DNA from: Bacterioplanes sanyensis
Lineage (GTDB): Bacteria; Pseudomonadota; Gammaproteobacteria; Pseudomonadales; Oceanobacteraceae
Assembly: GCF_014652515.1 (NCBI RefSeq)
Contig: NZ_BMYY01000008.1
Span: 62,001-126,000 of the forward strand
Length of the DNA: 64,000 nucleotides
Reading direction: 5' to 3'
Part shown: positions 19,609 to 27,653 of the stretch, one piece after another
Position numbering within the stretch: position 1 is the stretch's first letter
How the letters are laid out: the number at the start of each line of letters is the position of its first letter
Program-made: the position numbers and the translations under genes
Notes under the pieces: model-generated
What the model was told of the DNA's origin: nothing
Seen by the model: the letters and a program-made list of their open reading frames with translations, nothing else
Database searches by the model: none

Positions 19609-20484
19609 ATGGCACACGAGCTGACCACAGAGCAAATTGAGTCCATTTTGCAGGGCATTCGCATCCCGCCACAGCCGCAGATCATGGTCGACCTGCAGCT
19701 AGAGCAAGTAATGCCCGACCCAGATTTGGGCCGCATTGCCAGCCTGATCCGCCAAGATCCAGCCCTGGCCGGCACCGTCCTCAAGGTCGTCAACTCACCG
19801 TTTTATGGTTTAAGTAATCGCATCACTTCGGTTGAGCAAGCGGTCAATTTGATTGGTATGAACAGTGTGGTGAACATCGTTAATGGCTTATCGATTAAAA
19901 GCCAGATGAGCGATGAAAAGATCGTAGCGATGAACCGCTTTTGGGATACCGCCACCGACATCGCCAATGTCGCCACCACCATCGCCAAGCAAGTGGGCTA
20001 CCCCAACCCAGATTTGGTTTATTTACTCGGCTTATTTCATAACTGCGGCATTCCGCTGCTGATGTCACGCTTTGATAACTATTCCAGCGTGATGGTGGAG
20101 TCGTACAACCATCCAGAACTGCGCGTGGTCGATGTCGAAAATCAACAACTCAACACCAACCACGCGGTGATCGGCTATTACACCGCTAAATCTTGGCGCT
20201 TGCCTAAAATTTTGTGCGACGTCATTGCCGAACACCACAACGCCACCCGCTACTTCAGCGCCAGCGATTACCGCGATACCGAGCAGAAAACCCTGCTCGC
20301 CATTCTCAAGCTGGCGGAGCATATTTGTGGCAACTATCGAGTGTTAGGGAAGCAGTCCAGCGACCCAGAGTGGCAAATCATTGGCGATGAAGTGCTGGCT
20401 TATTTGGGCCTGGGCGAATATGACATGGAGCAAATGGAAGCTAACTTCGCCGAACTGGGTGCCAGCTACCAAAACTATTTTTAA
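19609..20484 (+). CDS. HDOD domain signalling protein
   Basis: A single-domain HDOD protein of 291 residues (MAHELTTEQIE start; an in-frame ATG at 19594 would add five residues). HDOD is an HD-related output domain, usually without the catalytic HD pair, found in gene-regulation and two-component systems. IPPQPQIMVDL, DPALAGTVLKVVNSPFYGL, VEQAVNLIGMNSV and LLGLFHNCGIPLL are signature stretches. No receiver or other input domain is fused. It ends 7 bp before the convergent ubiI. Confidence 0.9.
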   Translation: MAHELTTEQIESILQGIRIPPQPQIMVDLQLEQVMPDPDLGRIASLIRQDPALAGTVLKVVNSPFYGLSNRITSVEQAVNLIGMNSVVNIVNGLSIKSQMSDEKIVAMNRFWDTATDIANVATTIAKQVGYPNPDLVYLLGLFHNCGIPLLMSRFDNYSSVMVESYNHPELRVVDVENQQLNTNHAVIGYYTAKSWRLPKILCDVIAEHHNATRYFSASDYRDTEQKTLLAILKLAEHICGNYRVLGKQSSDPEWQIIGDEVLAYLGLGEYDMEQMEANFAELGASYQNYF

Positions 20485-20491
20485 GGGCCTA

Positions 20492-21679
20492 TCACAGCCC
20501 CATGGCACGCTGCATCACATGCTGCTTAACGGGCAGCCAGCGATCAAACCAGCGCATGCCTTCATTGCGCGCCAAGCGCAACCAATGACTATCGGCAGCG
20601 AATAAGCGCTTAAATCCTTCCATCGCCGCCATGGTGGCCAAGTTATCGGCCTGGCGACGCCGCTGGTAGCGTTGCAGCACACTCAGCTCACCGGCAGCCA
20701 GCCCACGCTGGTGGCCACGCAGCAGCTCCTCGCTTAACGCGATGGCATCTTTAAAGCCCAGGTTAACGCCCTGCCCAGCCAATGGGTGAATGGTATGCGC
20801 GGCATCGCCGGCCAGCGCGATGCCGGCCATGACATAATCTTTGGCATGGCGCTGGCGCAAGGGAATAGCAAAGCGCGGCGATACTTGCTCCACCGCGCCA
20901 AGCCGTTGTTCAAACGCCTCAGTCAAGGCGGTAGCAAAGGCGTCGTCATCCAGCGCCATCAAGGCATTGGCTTCTTCAGGTACAGTCGACCAGACAATCG
21001 ATGCCAGCTGCTCGTCACCGGGCAAAGGCAATAACGCCAACGGACCCTGGGGGCGAAAGCGCTGCCAGGCCGTTGCCTTGAGAGATTGCTGCAACCGCAC
21101 CGAGGCGACAATGGCGTGATGATGATAATCCCACTCACGTGTCGGCAACCCCGCCCACTGGCGAATACGTGACTGAGCACCGTCGGCACCAACCACCAAG
21201 CTCGCCTCAACGACCTCCCCATTAGCCAAAGTCACAGGCGTCGAGCCGTGCTGAGCGTTGTCGATGTGCGCCACAGCCTCAGGCAGCAACGTCACCTCTA
21301 ACTCGCTCAGTCGCTGGCGCAGCGCCGCCACGGTATGGCTGTTTTCAACGATGTGGCCCAAATCTGGGCGATGGAGATCATGGCAATCGAAGGTGACCGA
21401 CGCAGTGCCCTCGCCATCCCACACATGCATGGCTTGATAGGGCTGTTTGCGGCCAATGTATTGCCAAGCACCCAATTGCTGCAACCAACGCTGAGACTGC
21501 GCCGATAACGCGCTGACACGCAAATCATAATCGGCGACTTGGTTACCGCTTGATCGCTGCGCAGGCTGAGCCAGCACTGGGTCAGCCACGGCGATGCGCC
21601 ATTGACTGTGTTGCCCCAAATACGCGGCAATGGATAACCCCACCATGCCAGCGCCGACCACGATCACATCGTATTGCAT
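20492..21679 (-). CDS. ubiI: UbiH/UbiI family FAD hydroxylase, likely UbiI
   Basis: A 395-residue flavin monooxygenase for aerobic ubiquinone synthesis. The FAD-binding GxGxxG is in VIVVGAGMVGLSIAAYLG. The DG motif is LVVGADGAQSRIRQWAG. The third FAD motif is GDAAHTIHPLAGQGVNLGFKDA. It follows ubiH by 1 bp in the order UPF0149-pepP-ubiH-this gene, which matches ygfB-pepP-ubiH-ubiI in E. coli. That position supports UbiI (C5 hydroxylation) rather than UbiF, but the paralogues are hard to separate by sequence alone. Confidence 0.88.
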   Translation of the reverse strand: MQYDVIVVGAGMVGLSIAAYLGQHSQWRIAVADPVLAQPAQRSSGNQVADYDLRVSALSAQSQRWLQQLGAWQYIGRKQPYQAMHVWDGEGTASVTFDCHDLHRPDLGHIVENSHTVAALRQRLSELEVTLLPEAVAHIDNAQHGSTPVTLANGEVVEASLVVGADGAQSRIRQWAGLPTREWDYHHHAIVASVRLQQSLKATAWQRFRPQGPLALLPLPGDEQLASIVWSTVPEEANALMALDDDAFATALTEAFEQRLGAVEQVSPRFAIPLRQRHAKDYVMAGIALAGDAAHTIHPLAGQGVNLGFKDAIALSEELLRGHQRGLAAGELSVLQRYQRRRQADNLATMAAMEGFKRLFAADSHWLRLARNEGMRWFDRWLPVKQHVMQRAMGL

Positions 21680-21680
21680 G

Positions 21681-22913
21681 TCACTCTCCTAATTGCGCCG
21701 CGCGCTGCCCTAAGCCCATGGCATGACGGGCAAACAAACGCCGCGCCGTCGGCGCCGCCGACATCGCCACCAAGCCGACATCACGCAGCCCTTGTAGCCA
21801 GCTCTGACGACTGGCGAACAAGCTTGGCAGCCAATCACTGGCTTGAATGGTATTGCGCTGATCCGTTTGCTGCTGTTGCACATAGCGCTGCAGCAGTGCC
21901 AGCTCTCCAGGGTGATCACCGCGCTGACTGGCCTGATTTAAGTGCTGCGCCAACATCGCGGTGTCACGCAGTGCCAGGTTAAACCCCTGACCCGCCACCG
22001 GATGCAAACTGTGTGCAGCGTTGCCTAGCAACACCAGCGAGCGTCGCACTTGCTCACTGGCCGTCATCAGTGCCAAGGGATACGCCTGACGCTCACCGAC
22101 TCGTTGTAAACGCCCGACCCGCCAACCGATTTGCTGCTGTAAATGCTGTAAAAATGCTTCATCACTCAGGCCCAGCACGGCGTTAACGGCATCGTCTGCC
22201 AAGGTCCACACCACAGCAAACTGACGCTGCCCCAGCGGCAGAAAAGCAATCGGCCCGGCTTCACTAAAGCGCTCATAGGCCCAATGTTGATGAGGCCGGT
22301 CCGTTTCGACTTGAGTCACCAGAGCAAAACTGTGGTACGACTTGCGCCGCTGTTCTATGCCAAGTTGAGCCGCTAACGGCGAGCGACCGCCATCGGCCAT
22401 CACCAGCAAGCGGGTCTGCAGCGTGTCGCCACTATCCAGCTGCAATAAAGCGCCTTCTTGGTTCATGGTGATGCGCTCAACCTTAACCGGAGCGCGTATC
22501 TCCAAACCCTGCAGCTCGGCCAGAGGCTGCAATAACCCCTGACCCAGCACCGCATTTTCAATCACATACCCAAGTGCATCCGTGTCTTGCTCCGCCGCAT
22601 GCAAATGCGCTTGACCAAAGCGACCCTGGTCTGACACCTGAATGTGCTCGATCGCGCAAGCACGCTCGGCAATACTCGGCCACACCTGCAGCTGCTGTAA
22701 CAGTTGTTGGGTACCGTAGGACAACGCCGTTGCACGACCATCAAAGCTTGGCGGCCGACTGGCGATATCGCCGTCCCAGCGCAGCGCCTTGCCATCCAGC
22801 AGGGTAATGCGCCAGCCCGCTGCCAGCGCCGGGCGCAGCAAATGCACCAAGCTGGCCCCCGTCATGCCTGCGCCTAAAATGGCGATGTCAGTATCGGCGT
22901 GTGTCATGGTCAC
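21681..22913 (-). CDS. ubiH: 2-octaprenyl-6-methoxyphenol hydroxylase (UbiH)
   Basis: A 410-residue FAD monooxygenase; UbiH hydroxylates C1 of the ring in ubiquinone synthesis. AILGAGMTGASLVHLL is the dinucleotide-binding motif. LLVMADGGRSPLAAQLG is the DG motif and GNAAHSLHPVAGQGFNLALRD the second FAD motif. The downstream gene is a paralogue. The position directly after pepP is the conserved one for ubiH. It starts 28 bp after pepP ends, so one operon is likely. The product is expected in the cytosolic, membrane-peripheral Ubi complex. Confidence 0.9.
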   Translation of the reverse strand: MTMTHADTDIAILGAGMTGASLVHLLRPALAAGWRITLLDGKALRWDGDIASRPPSFDGRATALSYGTQQLLQQLQVWPSIAERACAIEHIQVSDQGRFGQAHLHAAEQDTDALGYVIENAVLGQGLLQPLAELQGLEIRAPVKVERITMNQEGALLQLDSGDTLQTRLLVMADGGRSPLAAQLGIEQRRKSYHSFALVTQVETDRPHQHWAYERFSEAGPIAFLPLGQRQFAVVWTLADDAVNAVLGLSDEAFLQHLQQQIGWRVGRLQRVGERQAYPLALMTASEQVRRSLVLLGNAAHSLHPVAGQGFNLALRDTAMLAQHLNQASQRGDHPGELALLQRYVQQQQTDQRNTIQASDWLPSLFASRQSWLQGLRDVGLVAMSAAPTARRLFARHAMGLGQRAAQLGE

Positions 22914-22941
22914 CCCTAAAAAGAGTCAGCCTCGTTTGCAC

Positions 22942-24252
22942 TCAGCCCTGAATTAAACGCTCAATGTCGTCGGCTTCTTTCACCACCGCCGCGGTCAGGT
23001 TGCGGTGGCCGCTGTCGGTAACGGCAATGTCATCCTCGATGCGAATGCCGATGCCACGCCATTGCTCGTCCACGCTGTCGTCATCGGGCGCGATGTACAA
23101 ACCCGGCTCGATGGTTAACACCATGCCAGGCTCCAGCAAGCGCCACTCGCCATCAACGCGGTAATCGCCCACATCGTGCACATCCATGCCCAGCCAATGA
23201 CCCGTTTTGTGCATAAAGAAGCGGCTGTAACTCTGTTCTTCTAACGCTTGTTCAAGCGTGCCCGACAATAAGCCCAAGTCCACTAGGCCTTGCGTCAGTA
23301 CCTTGACCGCTGCATCGTGCGGTTGGTTCCAGTCATTACCTGGCTTTACCTGCTCGATGGCGGCGTACTGTGCCGCCAGCACCAGGTCATATAAGGTACG
23401 CTGCGGTGCAGTGAAACGCCCGTTAGCGGGAAAAGTACGCGTCACATCTGAGGCGTAATATTCCAGTTCACAGCCGGCATCGATCAATACCAGATCGCCA
23501 TCGGCAATGACAGAGCGATTGCTGGTGTAGTGCAAAATGCAGGCATTGTCGCCAGCCCCGACAATCGAGGGGTAGGCCCAGCCAGCGCCGGCATCCATAA
23601 AGGTATGCATCAGCTCTGCTTCGAGTTGATACTCATGCAAGCCAGGTTTCACTCGCTGCATGGCGCGGGTATGCGCTTGCGCCGTGATTTCACCGGCACG
23701 GGCCATCATGTCGATTTCTGCGGGCGATTTAATCAGACGCTGTTCGTGCAGCAAATGATCCAGCGCACTGAACTCGTGCGGCGCCGATACGACGCTGCGC
23801 ATGTGCCGTTTAATGCGGTTGACCCAGTGCATCAGCTGCTGATCAAACTCCGGGCTGATGCCAAAGCTGGCGTAGATGCGACTGCGGCCCTCGAGCAAAC
23901 CCGGCAAAATGTCGTCGATGTCATTGATGGGAAAGGCATCGTCACAACCCAACACTTCGGGCGCGGCATCGGGGCCGACGCGGCGCCCTTCCCAGATTTC
24001 GTGCTCGACGTTTTTTTCCTGACAAAACAGGATGTACTCGCCGTGCTCCCGCCCTGGCATCAGCACCAGTACCGCATTGGCTTCGTCAAAACCACTGAGG
24101 TAATAGAAGTTACTGTCAGGGCGGTATGGGTGTTCCACATCACTGTTGCGGCTGGTGATGGGGGCAGCAGGCAAGATGGCGATGCTGTTATCGGCCATGC
24201 TGTCCATCAGCTGCTGACGACGCTGCTTGAACTCCTGGGCATCCAGCTTCAT
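22942..24252 (-). CDS. pepP: Xaa-Pro aminopeptidase P (PepP)
   Basis: A 436-residue metallopeptidase that removes N-terminal residues preceding proline. The N-terminal creatinase-like domain shows ILPAAP, RPDSNFYYLSGF and PGREHGEY. The pita-bread catalytic domain keeps the dimetal ligands: LVLIDAGCELEYYASDVTRT (two Asp), KTGHWLGMDVHD (His), TIEPGLYI (Glu) and GIRIEDD (Glu). It lies between the UPF0149 gene and ubiH as in most gammaproteobacteria; that linkage is conserved although its connection to quinone synthesis is unclear. Confidence 0.96.
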   Translation of the reverse strand: MKLDAQEFKQRRQQLMDSMADNSIAILPAAPITSRNSDVEHPYRPDSNFYYLSGFDEANAVLVLMPGREHGEYILFCQEKNVEHEIWEGRRVGPDAAPEVLGCDDAFPINDIDDILPGLLEGRSRIYASFGISPEFDQQLMHWVNRIKRHMRSVVSAPHEFSALDHLLHEQRLIKSPAEIDMMARAGEITAQAHTRAMQRVKPGLHEYQLEAELMHTFMDAGAGWAYPSIVGAGDNACILHYTSNRSVIADGDLVLIDAGCELEYYASDVTRTFPANGRFTAPQRTLYDLVLAAQYAAIEQVKPGNDWNQPHDAAVKVLTQGLVDLGLLSGTLEQALEEQSYSRFFMHKTGHWLGMDVHDVGDYRVDGEWRLLEPGMVLTIEPGLYIAPDDDSVDEQWRGIGIRIEDDIAVTDSGHRNLTAAVVKEADDIERLIQG

Positions 24253-24261
24253 AGGGCTTCC

Positions 24262-24816
24262 TTAATGTAGTTGTTGACCCGACTGGGTCGGCATTTGATT
24301 GAGCGAATAAAACACCGTTAACGCCGCCATGCGGGCATGCTCGGCGATTTGCTGCAATAAGAATTCGTTTTCCGGGTCGGCGGGGTCTTCGAGGGTGGCG
24401 CCGGTAAAGGCGTCGAGATCACGCAATACTTCCGTCACATCTTCCGGCAGCTGGCCGCTGACGTTACCGGCGGCACCAAAGCCATCGAGAAAGCCTTTGC
24501 TCCATTGCGCTAAGCAATCCAGCTGCTCGTCGACATCAGCTTCTTCTTCACTGGGGAGTAAGGGCTCGTAGCTCATGTCCTCTTGTGCCAGGCTTTGCAG
24601 CACGTTCGGGTAAAACTTGGCCAGAGCTTGGCTGAGAGACTCTTCTGGTGCCTCTTCCAGCTCCAGATAATCCAGTGCCTCGCGTATCCATGCTTCCGGC
24701 TTTAGCCGTGCTCCGGCTGCCAAATAGCCCGTCAGCCAGCCATGCAGAGCAGACGGTGATTGAAAGCAGCGGGCCTGAAGCCAAGTATCGGCGAGATCAG
24801 AAAAATCCATAAACAT
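24262..24816 (-). CDS. ygfB: UPF0149 (YgfB-like) protein
   Basis: A 184-residue acidic, mostly helical protein of the UPF0149/YgfB family. SPSALHGWLTGYLAAG at the N-terminus, EALAQWSKGFLDGFG-like residues in the middle (CLAQWSKGFLDGFGAA) and a C-terminal AEHARMAALTVFYSL are typical. In Pseudomonas a YgfB homologue affects beta-lactamase regulation; the biochemical role is unclear. It heads the minus-strand unit with pepP-ubiH-ubiI, 9 bp before pepP. Start at 24816, or the ATG two codons later. Divergent from TIGR02449-zapA. Confidence 0.9.
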   Translation of the reverse strand: MFMDFSDLADTWLQARCFQSPSALHGWLTGYLAAGARLKPEAWIREALDYLELEEAPEESLSQALAKFYPNVLQSLAQEDMSYEPLLPSEEEADVDEQLDCLAQWSKGFLDGFGAAGNVSGQLPEDVTEVLRDLDAFTGATLEDPADPENEFLLQQIAEHARMAALTVFYSLNQMPTQSGQQLH

Positions 24817-24892
24817 ATGTCGCTTTGTGATGGGTTGTGGCGCATTCTAACATTGCCGCTCGCTGGCGGCTGCCCCAACCCAAGCGCGACAA

Positions 24893-24922
24893 TTGACCAT
24901 TCACAGCAGCGCCTAATATAGT
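24893..24922 (+). promoter_or_regulatory. Sigma-70 promoter for TIGR02449-zapA
   Basis: TTGACC at 24893-24898 and TATAGT at 24917-24922, 18-bp spacer, each 5/6 to consensus. Transcription would start about 55 bp before the ATG at 24984. Confidence 0.6.
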
Positions 24923-24983
24923 AGGCTCGGCGCATGGCTCAGCCATGACGTCTTCGAGTTTTCCGCCAAGGTAGATCAGTTTC

Positions 24984-25223
24984 ATGGACAGCGACGCTTA
25001 TCCAGCTTCGGACAGCGCTTTACAACTTCAGTACTTGCAGCGCCAATTGGCGAAACTGCTGGCTGCCCATGAGCAGCTGCGGGAGCAGAACAAAGCCATG
25101 CGTCTGGCTGAAGCTCAATGGCAAGCTGAGCGCGCCAAGCTGCTGCAGCAAAACGAGATGGCACGGCAAAAGGTCAATGATATGATCCAACGCCTGCAAA
25201 CTCTGGAGCGCAACAGTGGCTAG
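24984..25223 (+). CDS. TIGR02449 family coiled-coil protein
   Basis: A 79-residue protein, almost entirely a predicted coiled coil (LQYLQRQLAKLLAAHEQL, then Glu/Gln/Lys-rich heptads). It fits TIGR02449, small proteins found just upstream of zapA in gammaproteobacteria. Its shape and position resemble ZapB-like division factors, but a division role is inference. The stop lies inside the first codons of zapA (8-bp overlap), suggesting translational coupling. Confidence 0.85.
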   Translation: MDSDAYPASDSALQLQYLQRQLAKLLAAHEQLREQNKAMRLAEAQWQAERAKLLQQNEMARQKVNDMIQRLQTLERNSG

Positions 25224-25530
25224 CTCACCCAAAACTTTGTCTCTGAACATTCTGGATCGCGAATACCGCATCAACTGCCCAGAAGGGGCCGAAGATCGCT
25301 TATATGAATCGGCCCGCCTACTCGACCAGCGCATGCAAGAAATCAAACAAGCAGGCTCTGCCACGGGCAAAGTGCTGGGGCCAGACCGCATCGCGGTTAT
25401 TGCTGCGCTGAATATGGCCAACGAGCTGATCGAACTGCGCCAGCAAGATCAGCAAACACAGCGCACCTTGTCGCAGCTGAGTGAAGACATCGACCAGTTA
25501 TTGGATCAAGACCAACAACTGGAACTGTAA
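25216..25530 (+). CDS. zapA: Cell division protein ZapA
   Basis: A 104-residue FtsZ-binding protein that crosslinks Z-ring filaments. The N-terminal globular part (SLNILDREYRINCPEGAEDRLYESARLLDQRM) is the ZapA domain, followed by IAVIAALNMANEL and a C-terminal coiled coil. The start is GTG at 25216, overlapping the end of the TIGR02449 gene. The 6S RNA gene lies directly downstream, as in E. coli and Pseudomonas. Confidence 0.95.
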   Translation: MASSPKTLSLNILDREYRINCPEGAEDRLYESARLLDQRMQEIKQAGSATGKVLGPDRIAVIAALNMANELIELRQQDQQTQRTLSQLSEDIDQLLDQDQQLEL

Positions 25531-25582
25531 AAGTCCGTTACTGGGGTCGGATTCCTACTCTGTTGTTTGCTATTATGCACCT

Positions 25583-25766
25583 GCTCCCTGGGGTGTTCGC
25601 CAGTCAGTAAAGACCTCGAGCCGATGCGTATTACCCAGGAGGGGAAGTTGGTTGTTGTGTGCATGTCCGCATGACGGAAAGCCTTATTCAGCCAATACCC
25701 CGCCACCTTGAACTTCAGGGTTCAAGGGCTTTATTTTTGACAGCGGCACAGTGGGGAGCCCTCTTC
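25583..25766 (+). ncRNA. ssrS: 6S RNA (SsrS)
   Basis: Lies between zapA and fau, the conserved place for 6S RNA. The sequence keeps the E. coli blocks GTTCGCCAG near the 5' end, GAGCCGAT, and the 3' CACCTTGAAC...GGGTTCAAGGGCT. The ends pair: CTCCC and GTG near 25585-25595 with CAC and GGGGAG near 25748-25757, giving the closing stem around a large bubble. A TATTAT -10 at 25571-25576 puts the start near 25583. A T-rich run at 25764-25772 may terminate it. 6S RNA binds sigma-70 polymerase in stationary phase. Exact ends are estimates. Confidence 0.88.
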
Positions 25767-25788
25767 TTTTTTACCAGCCAACTTGCGC

Positions 25789-26397
25789 ATGGATAAATCC
25801 GAACTTCGTCGTCGTATTCGCCGCCTCCGGCGTCAGCTGTCACCGCAGCAGCAGCGCCAGGCCGCACACCAACTCGCACGCCATATCAGCTCTGCCCCGG
25901 AACTCATCGGCAAACAACGCATTGCTCTGTATTGGCAAAATGACGGTGAGATCGACCCAGCCATCGCCATTCGGCACCTACTACAACGTGGCAAGCAGGT
26001 GTATCTGCCGGTGCTGCACCCGTTTAAACTAGGGCATTTACTGTTTGTGCGTTATCAACCTGGCATGCCGATGCGCAACAATCGCTACGGTATTGCCGAG
26101 CCCGACTGGCGCTCTGGCCACTGTTTACCCGCGATGTTGCTCAGTGCCATATTGATACCACTGGTTGCCTTTGATGAGCGCGGTGCGCGTTTGGGAATGG
26201 GGGGCGGCTACTATGACCGCACCCTGGCGTTCAGCCGCCATAGCCGACAGTGTCCGCTATTGATCGGCTGTGCCTATGAATTGCAGAAACTGCCTCAGTT
26301 ACCGATGGCATCTTGGGATGTACCCATGCAGATGATGGTTACAGAGCAACGCTGTTATCGCTTCCCCTCAGCGAATGCTGGTCTCGGAAACGATTAA
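25789..26397 (+). CDS. fau: 5-formyltetrahydrofolate cyclo-ligase
   Basis: A 202-residue cytosolic enzyme (YgfA/MTHFS) converting 5-formyl-THF to 5,10-methenyl-THF with ATP. Hallmarks are the basic N-terminus KSELRRRIRRLRRQLS, IALYWQNDGEID, DERGARLGMGGGYYDRTL and LIGCAYELQ. The ATG at 25789 is used; a TTG two codons upstream is possible. It lies just downstream of 6S RNA and is often processed from the same transcript in relatives. The 3' end overlaps a small minus-strand ORF by 30 bp. Confidence 0.95.
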   Translation: MDKSELRRRIRRLRRQLSPQQQRQAAHQLARHISSAPELIGKQRIALYWQNDGEIDPAIAIRHLLQRGKQVYLPVLHPFKLGHLLFVRYQPGMPMRNNRYGIAEPDWRSGHCLPAMLLSAILIPLVAFDERGARLGMGGGYYDRTLAFSRHSRQCPLLIGCAYELQKLPQLPMASWDVPMQMMVTEQRCYRFPSANAGLGND

Positions 26398-26493
26398 GCT
26401 GGCGGGCGTACGCTGGTCTGCACTGACGCTGGTTACCCCAGCACCGACGGCCACTAAGATGGCCAAGATAATAAGTAGGTCTGGCTTTTTCAT
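26368..26493 (-). CDS. Candidate 41-residue single-pass membrane or secreted protein
   Basis: A short ORF on the minus strand, ATG at 26493 and TGA at 26370-26368. The product starts MKKPDLLIILAILVAVGAG and continues VTSVSADQRT; residues 5-25 are strongly hydrophobic after two lysines. That fits a transmembrane helix or a signal peptide ending VSA. GGGGAAG lies about 10 bases before the ATG, a good ribosome-binding site. It overlaps the 3' end of fau by 30 bp and diverges from the EVE gene. No family recognised. The evidence is the Shine-Dalgarno site plus composition only. Confidence 0.5.
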   Translation of the reverse strand: MKKPDLLIILAILVAVGAGVTSVSADQRTPASLIVSETSIR

Positions 26494-26592
26494 GGTAATG
26501 CTACTTCCCCAATGTTTACGCAGCCATTCTGTGTGGCTGTTGTTGCAAGGCGATGATAGCCTTTACAAGAACTATACCTACTGATCACGGTT

Positions 26593-27054
26593 ATGCACTA
26601 CTGGTTATTTAAATCCGAGCCTGAAGAATTTAGTTTTAACGATTTGCAGCAGGCTGAGCTGGGCCGTACTGTATGGGACGGGGTTCGTAACTATCAAGCC
26701 CGCAACCTGATGCGTGATCGCATGGCTGTGGACGATCTTGCATTTTTTTACCATTCCAGCTGCAAGCAACCGTCAATCGTGGGCATTTGTCGCATAACCG
26801 CTACTCAGGTGCCCGACCCCAGTGCATTCGACCCTCAGTCGCCCTACTTTGATGCCAAATCAACGCCGGACTCGCCACGCTGGATAACCGTCGAGTTGTG
26901 TGCCGAACAGGCGTTAAATAACCCTGTGCCATTGAGTCTGATTAAACAGCAGCCAGTACTCAACGATATGGTATTGGTACGCAACCCTAGGCTGTCAGTG
27001 CAGCCTGTTAGCCAACAGCATTGGCAAGCGGTGCTAGAGCTAGCTGGTCGCTGA
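26593..27054 (+). CDS. EVE domain protein
   Basis: A 153-residue EVE (PUA-like, formerly DUF55/thymocyte nuclear protein) protein. Signature pieces are HYWLFKSEPEEFSF at the start, WDGVRNYQARNLMRD, FFYHSSCKQPSIVGI and DPQSPYFDAKS. EVE domains bind modified bases in DNA or RNA. Free-standing EVE proteins next to fau/zapA occur in many proteobacteria, so this looks like the housekeeping form, not part of a defence island. It is convergent with the SnoaL-like gene, 4 bp apart. Confidence 0.92.
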   Translation: MHYWLFKSEPEEFSFNDLQQAELGRTVWDGVRNYQARNLMRDRMAVDDLAFFYHSSCKQPSIVGICRITATQVPDPSAFDPQSPYFDAKSTPDSPRWITVELCAEQALNNPVPLSLIKQQPVLNDMVLVRNPRLSVQPVSQQHWQAVLELAGR

Positions 27055-27058
27055 GCGG

Positions 27059-27511
27059 CTAGCCGTTGGCCACTTGGCCTATTCGAGCCGCCTGATGCAT
27101 CAGCTCGGCGGTATCGAGCAGTGAATGCGCTGATTGCACTACGCCTCGGCGAACCGTCCAAAAGGTCACCGCATTGAGTGCTACGATGCGATCCGTTGGT
27201 TCAAATCCCATAAAGGGCTGGCGCAGACTGCCGGTAAAGGTTGATTGGCTGACCACCTGATTGCCTTCGGCAATCATGTCATCCACCAGAACGGCAAAGT
27301 CGGCCATGACGTGGCGAATGGAGTCGATCAGCTCTCCCATCGCCAGCAACCCCATCGGCGTTTCGATCATGCTGGCCTGATAGGTAAACTGCGACGAAGC
27401 CAGATTACCCGCCAAATGATGGCGTCCTTGATTCCAGGTCAGTTCAATAAACTGACGCACCACGCGTTTGTTGTCTTCCAATCTTTGTTGGGCGTTTGGC
27501 AGCTCGTCCAT
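27059..27511 (-). CDS. SnoaL-like / NTF2-fold protein
   Basis: A 150-residue protein with an NTF2-like alpha+beta fold of the SnoaL/ester-cyclase type: NKRVVRQFIELTWNQGRHHLAGNL, then DFAVLVDDMIAEGNQVVSQSTFTG and a C-terminal strand pair (ALNAVTFWTVRRG). The fold serves many small-molecule reactions and no substrate can be inferred. The ATG at 27511 (MDELPNAQ) is preferred over a GTG at 27574, since the extra residues do not resemble the family. It is 142 bp downstream of the hydrolase gene on the same strand. Confidence 0.7.
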   Translation of the reverse strand: MDELPNAQQRLEDNKRVVRQFIELTWNQGRHHLAGNLASSQFTYQASMIETPMGLLAMGELIDSIRHVMADFAVLVDDMIAEGNQVVSQSTFTGSLRQPFMGFEPTDRIVALNAVTFWTVRRGVVQSAHSLLDTAELMHQAARIGQVANG

Positions 27512-27653
27512 GACAAGGGCCCCATGTAACACAGTGTAAGATTGGGTTGATGATACGACAAACTGCGACGTCACGACGTATCTGCTTCACATTCTCACCG
27601 GTTTCTCTGGTACCAAAGTATGGCAATAGGTGACCAGCGCAGCAATCGGCAGA

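Noticed and set aside
26593-27054. EVE gene as part of a defence island
   Set aside because: No restriction or other defence gene is nearby, and the fau/zapA neighbourhood is the housekeeping one.
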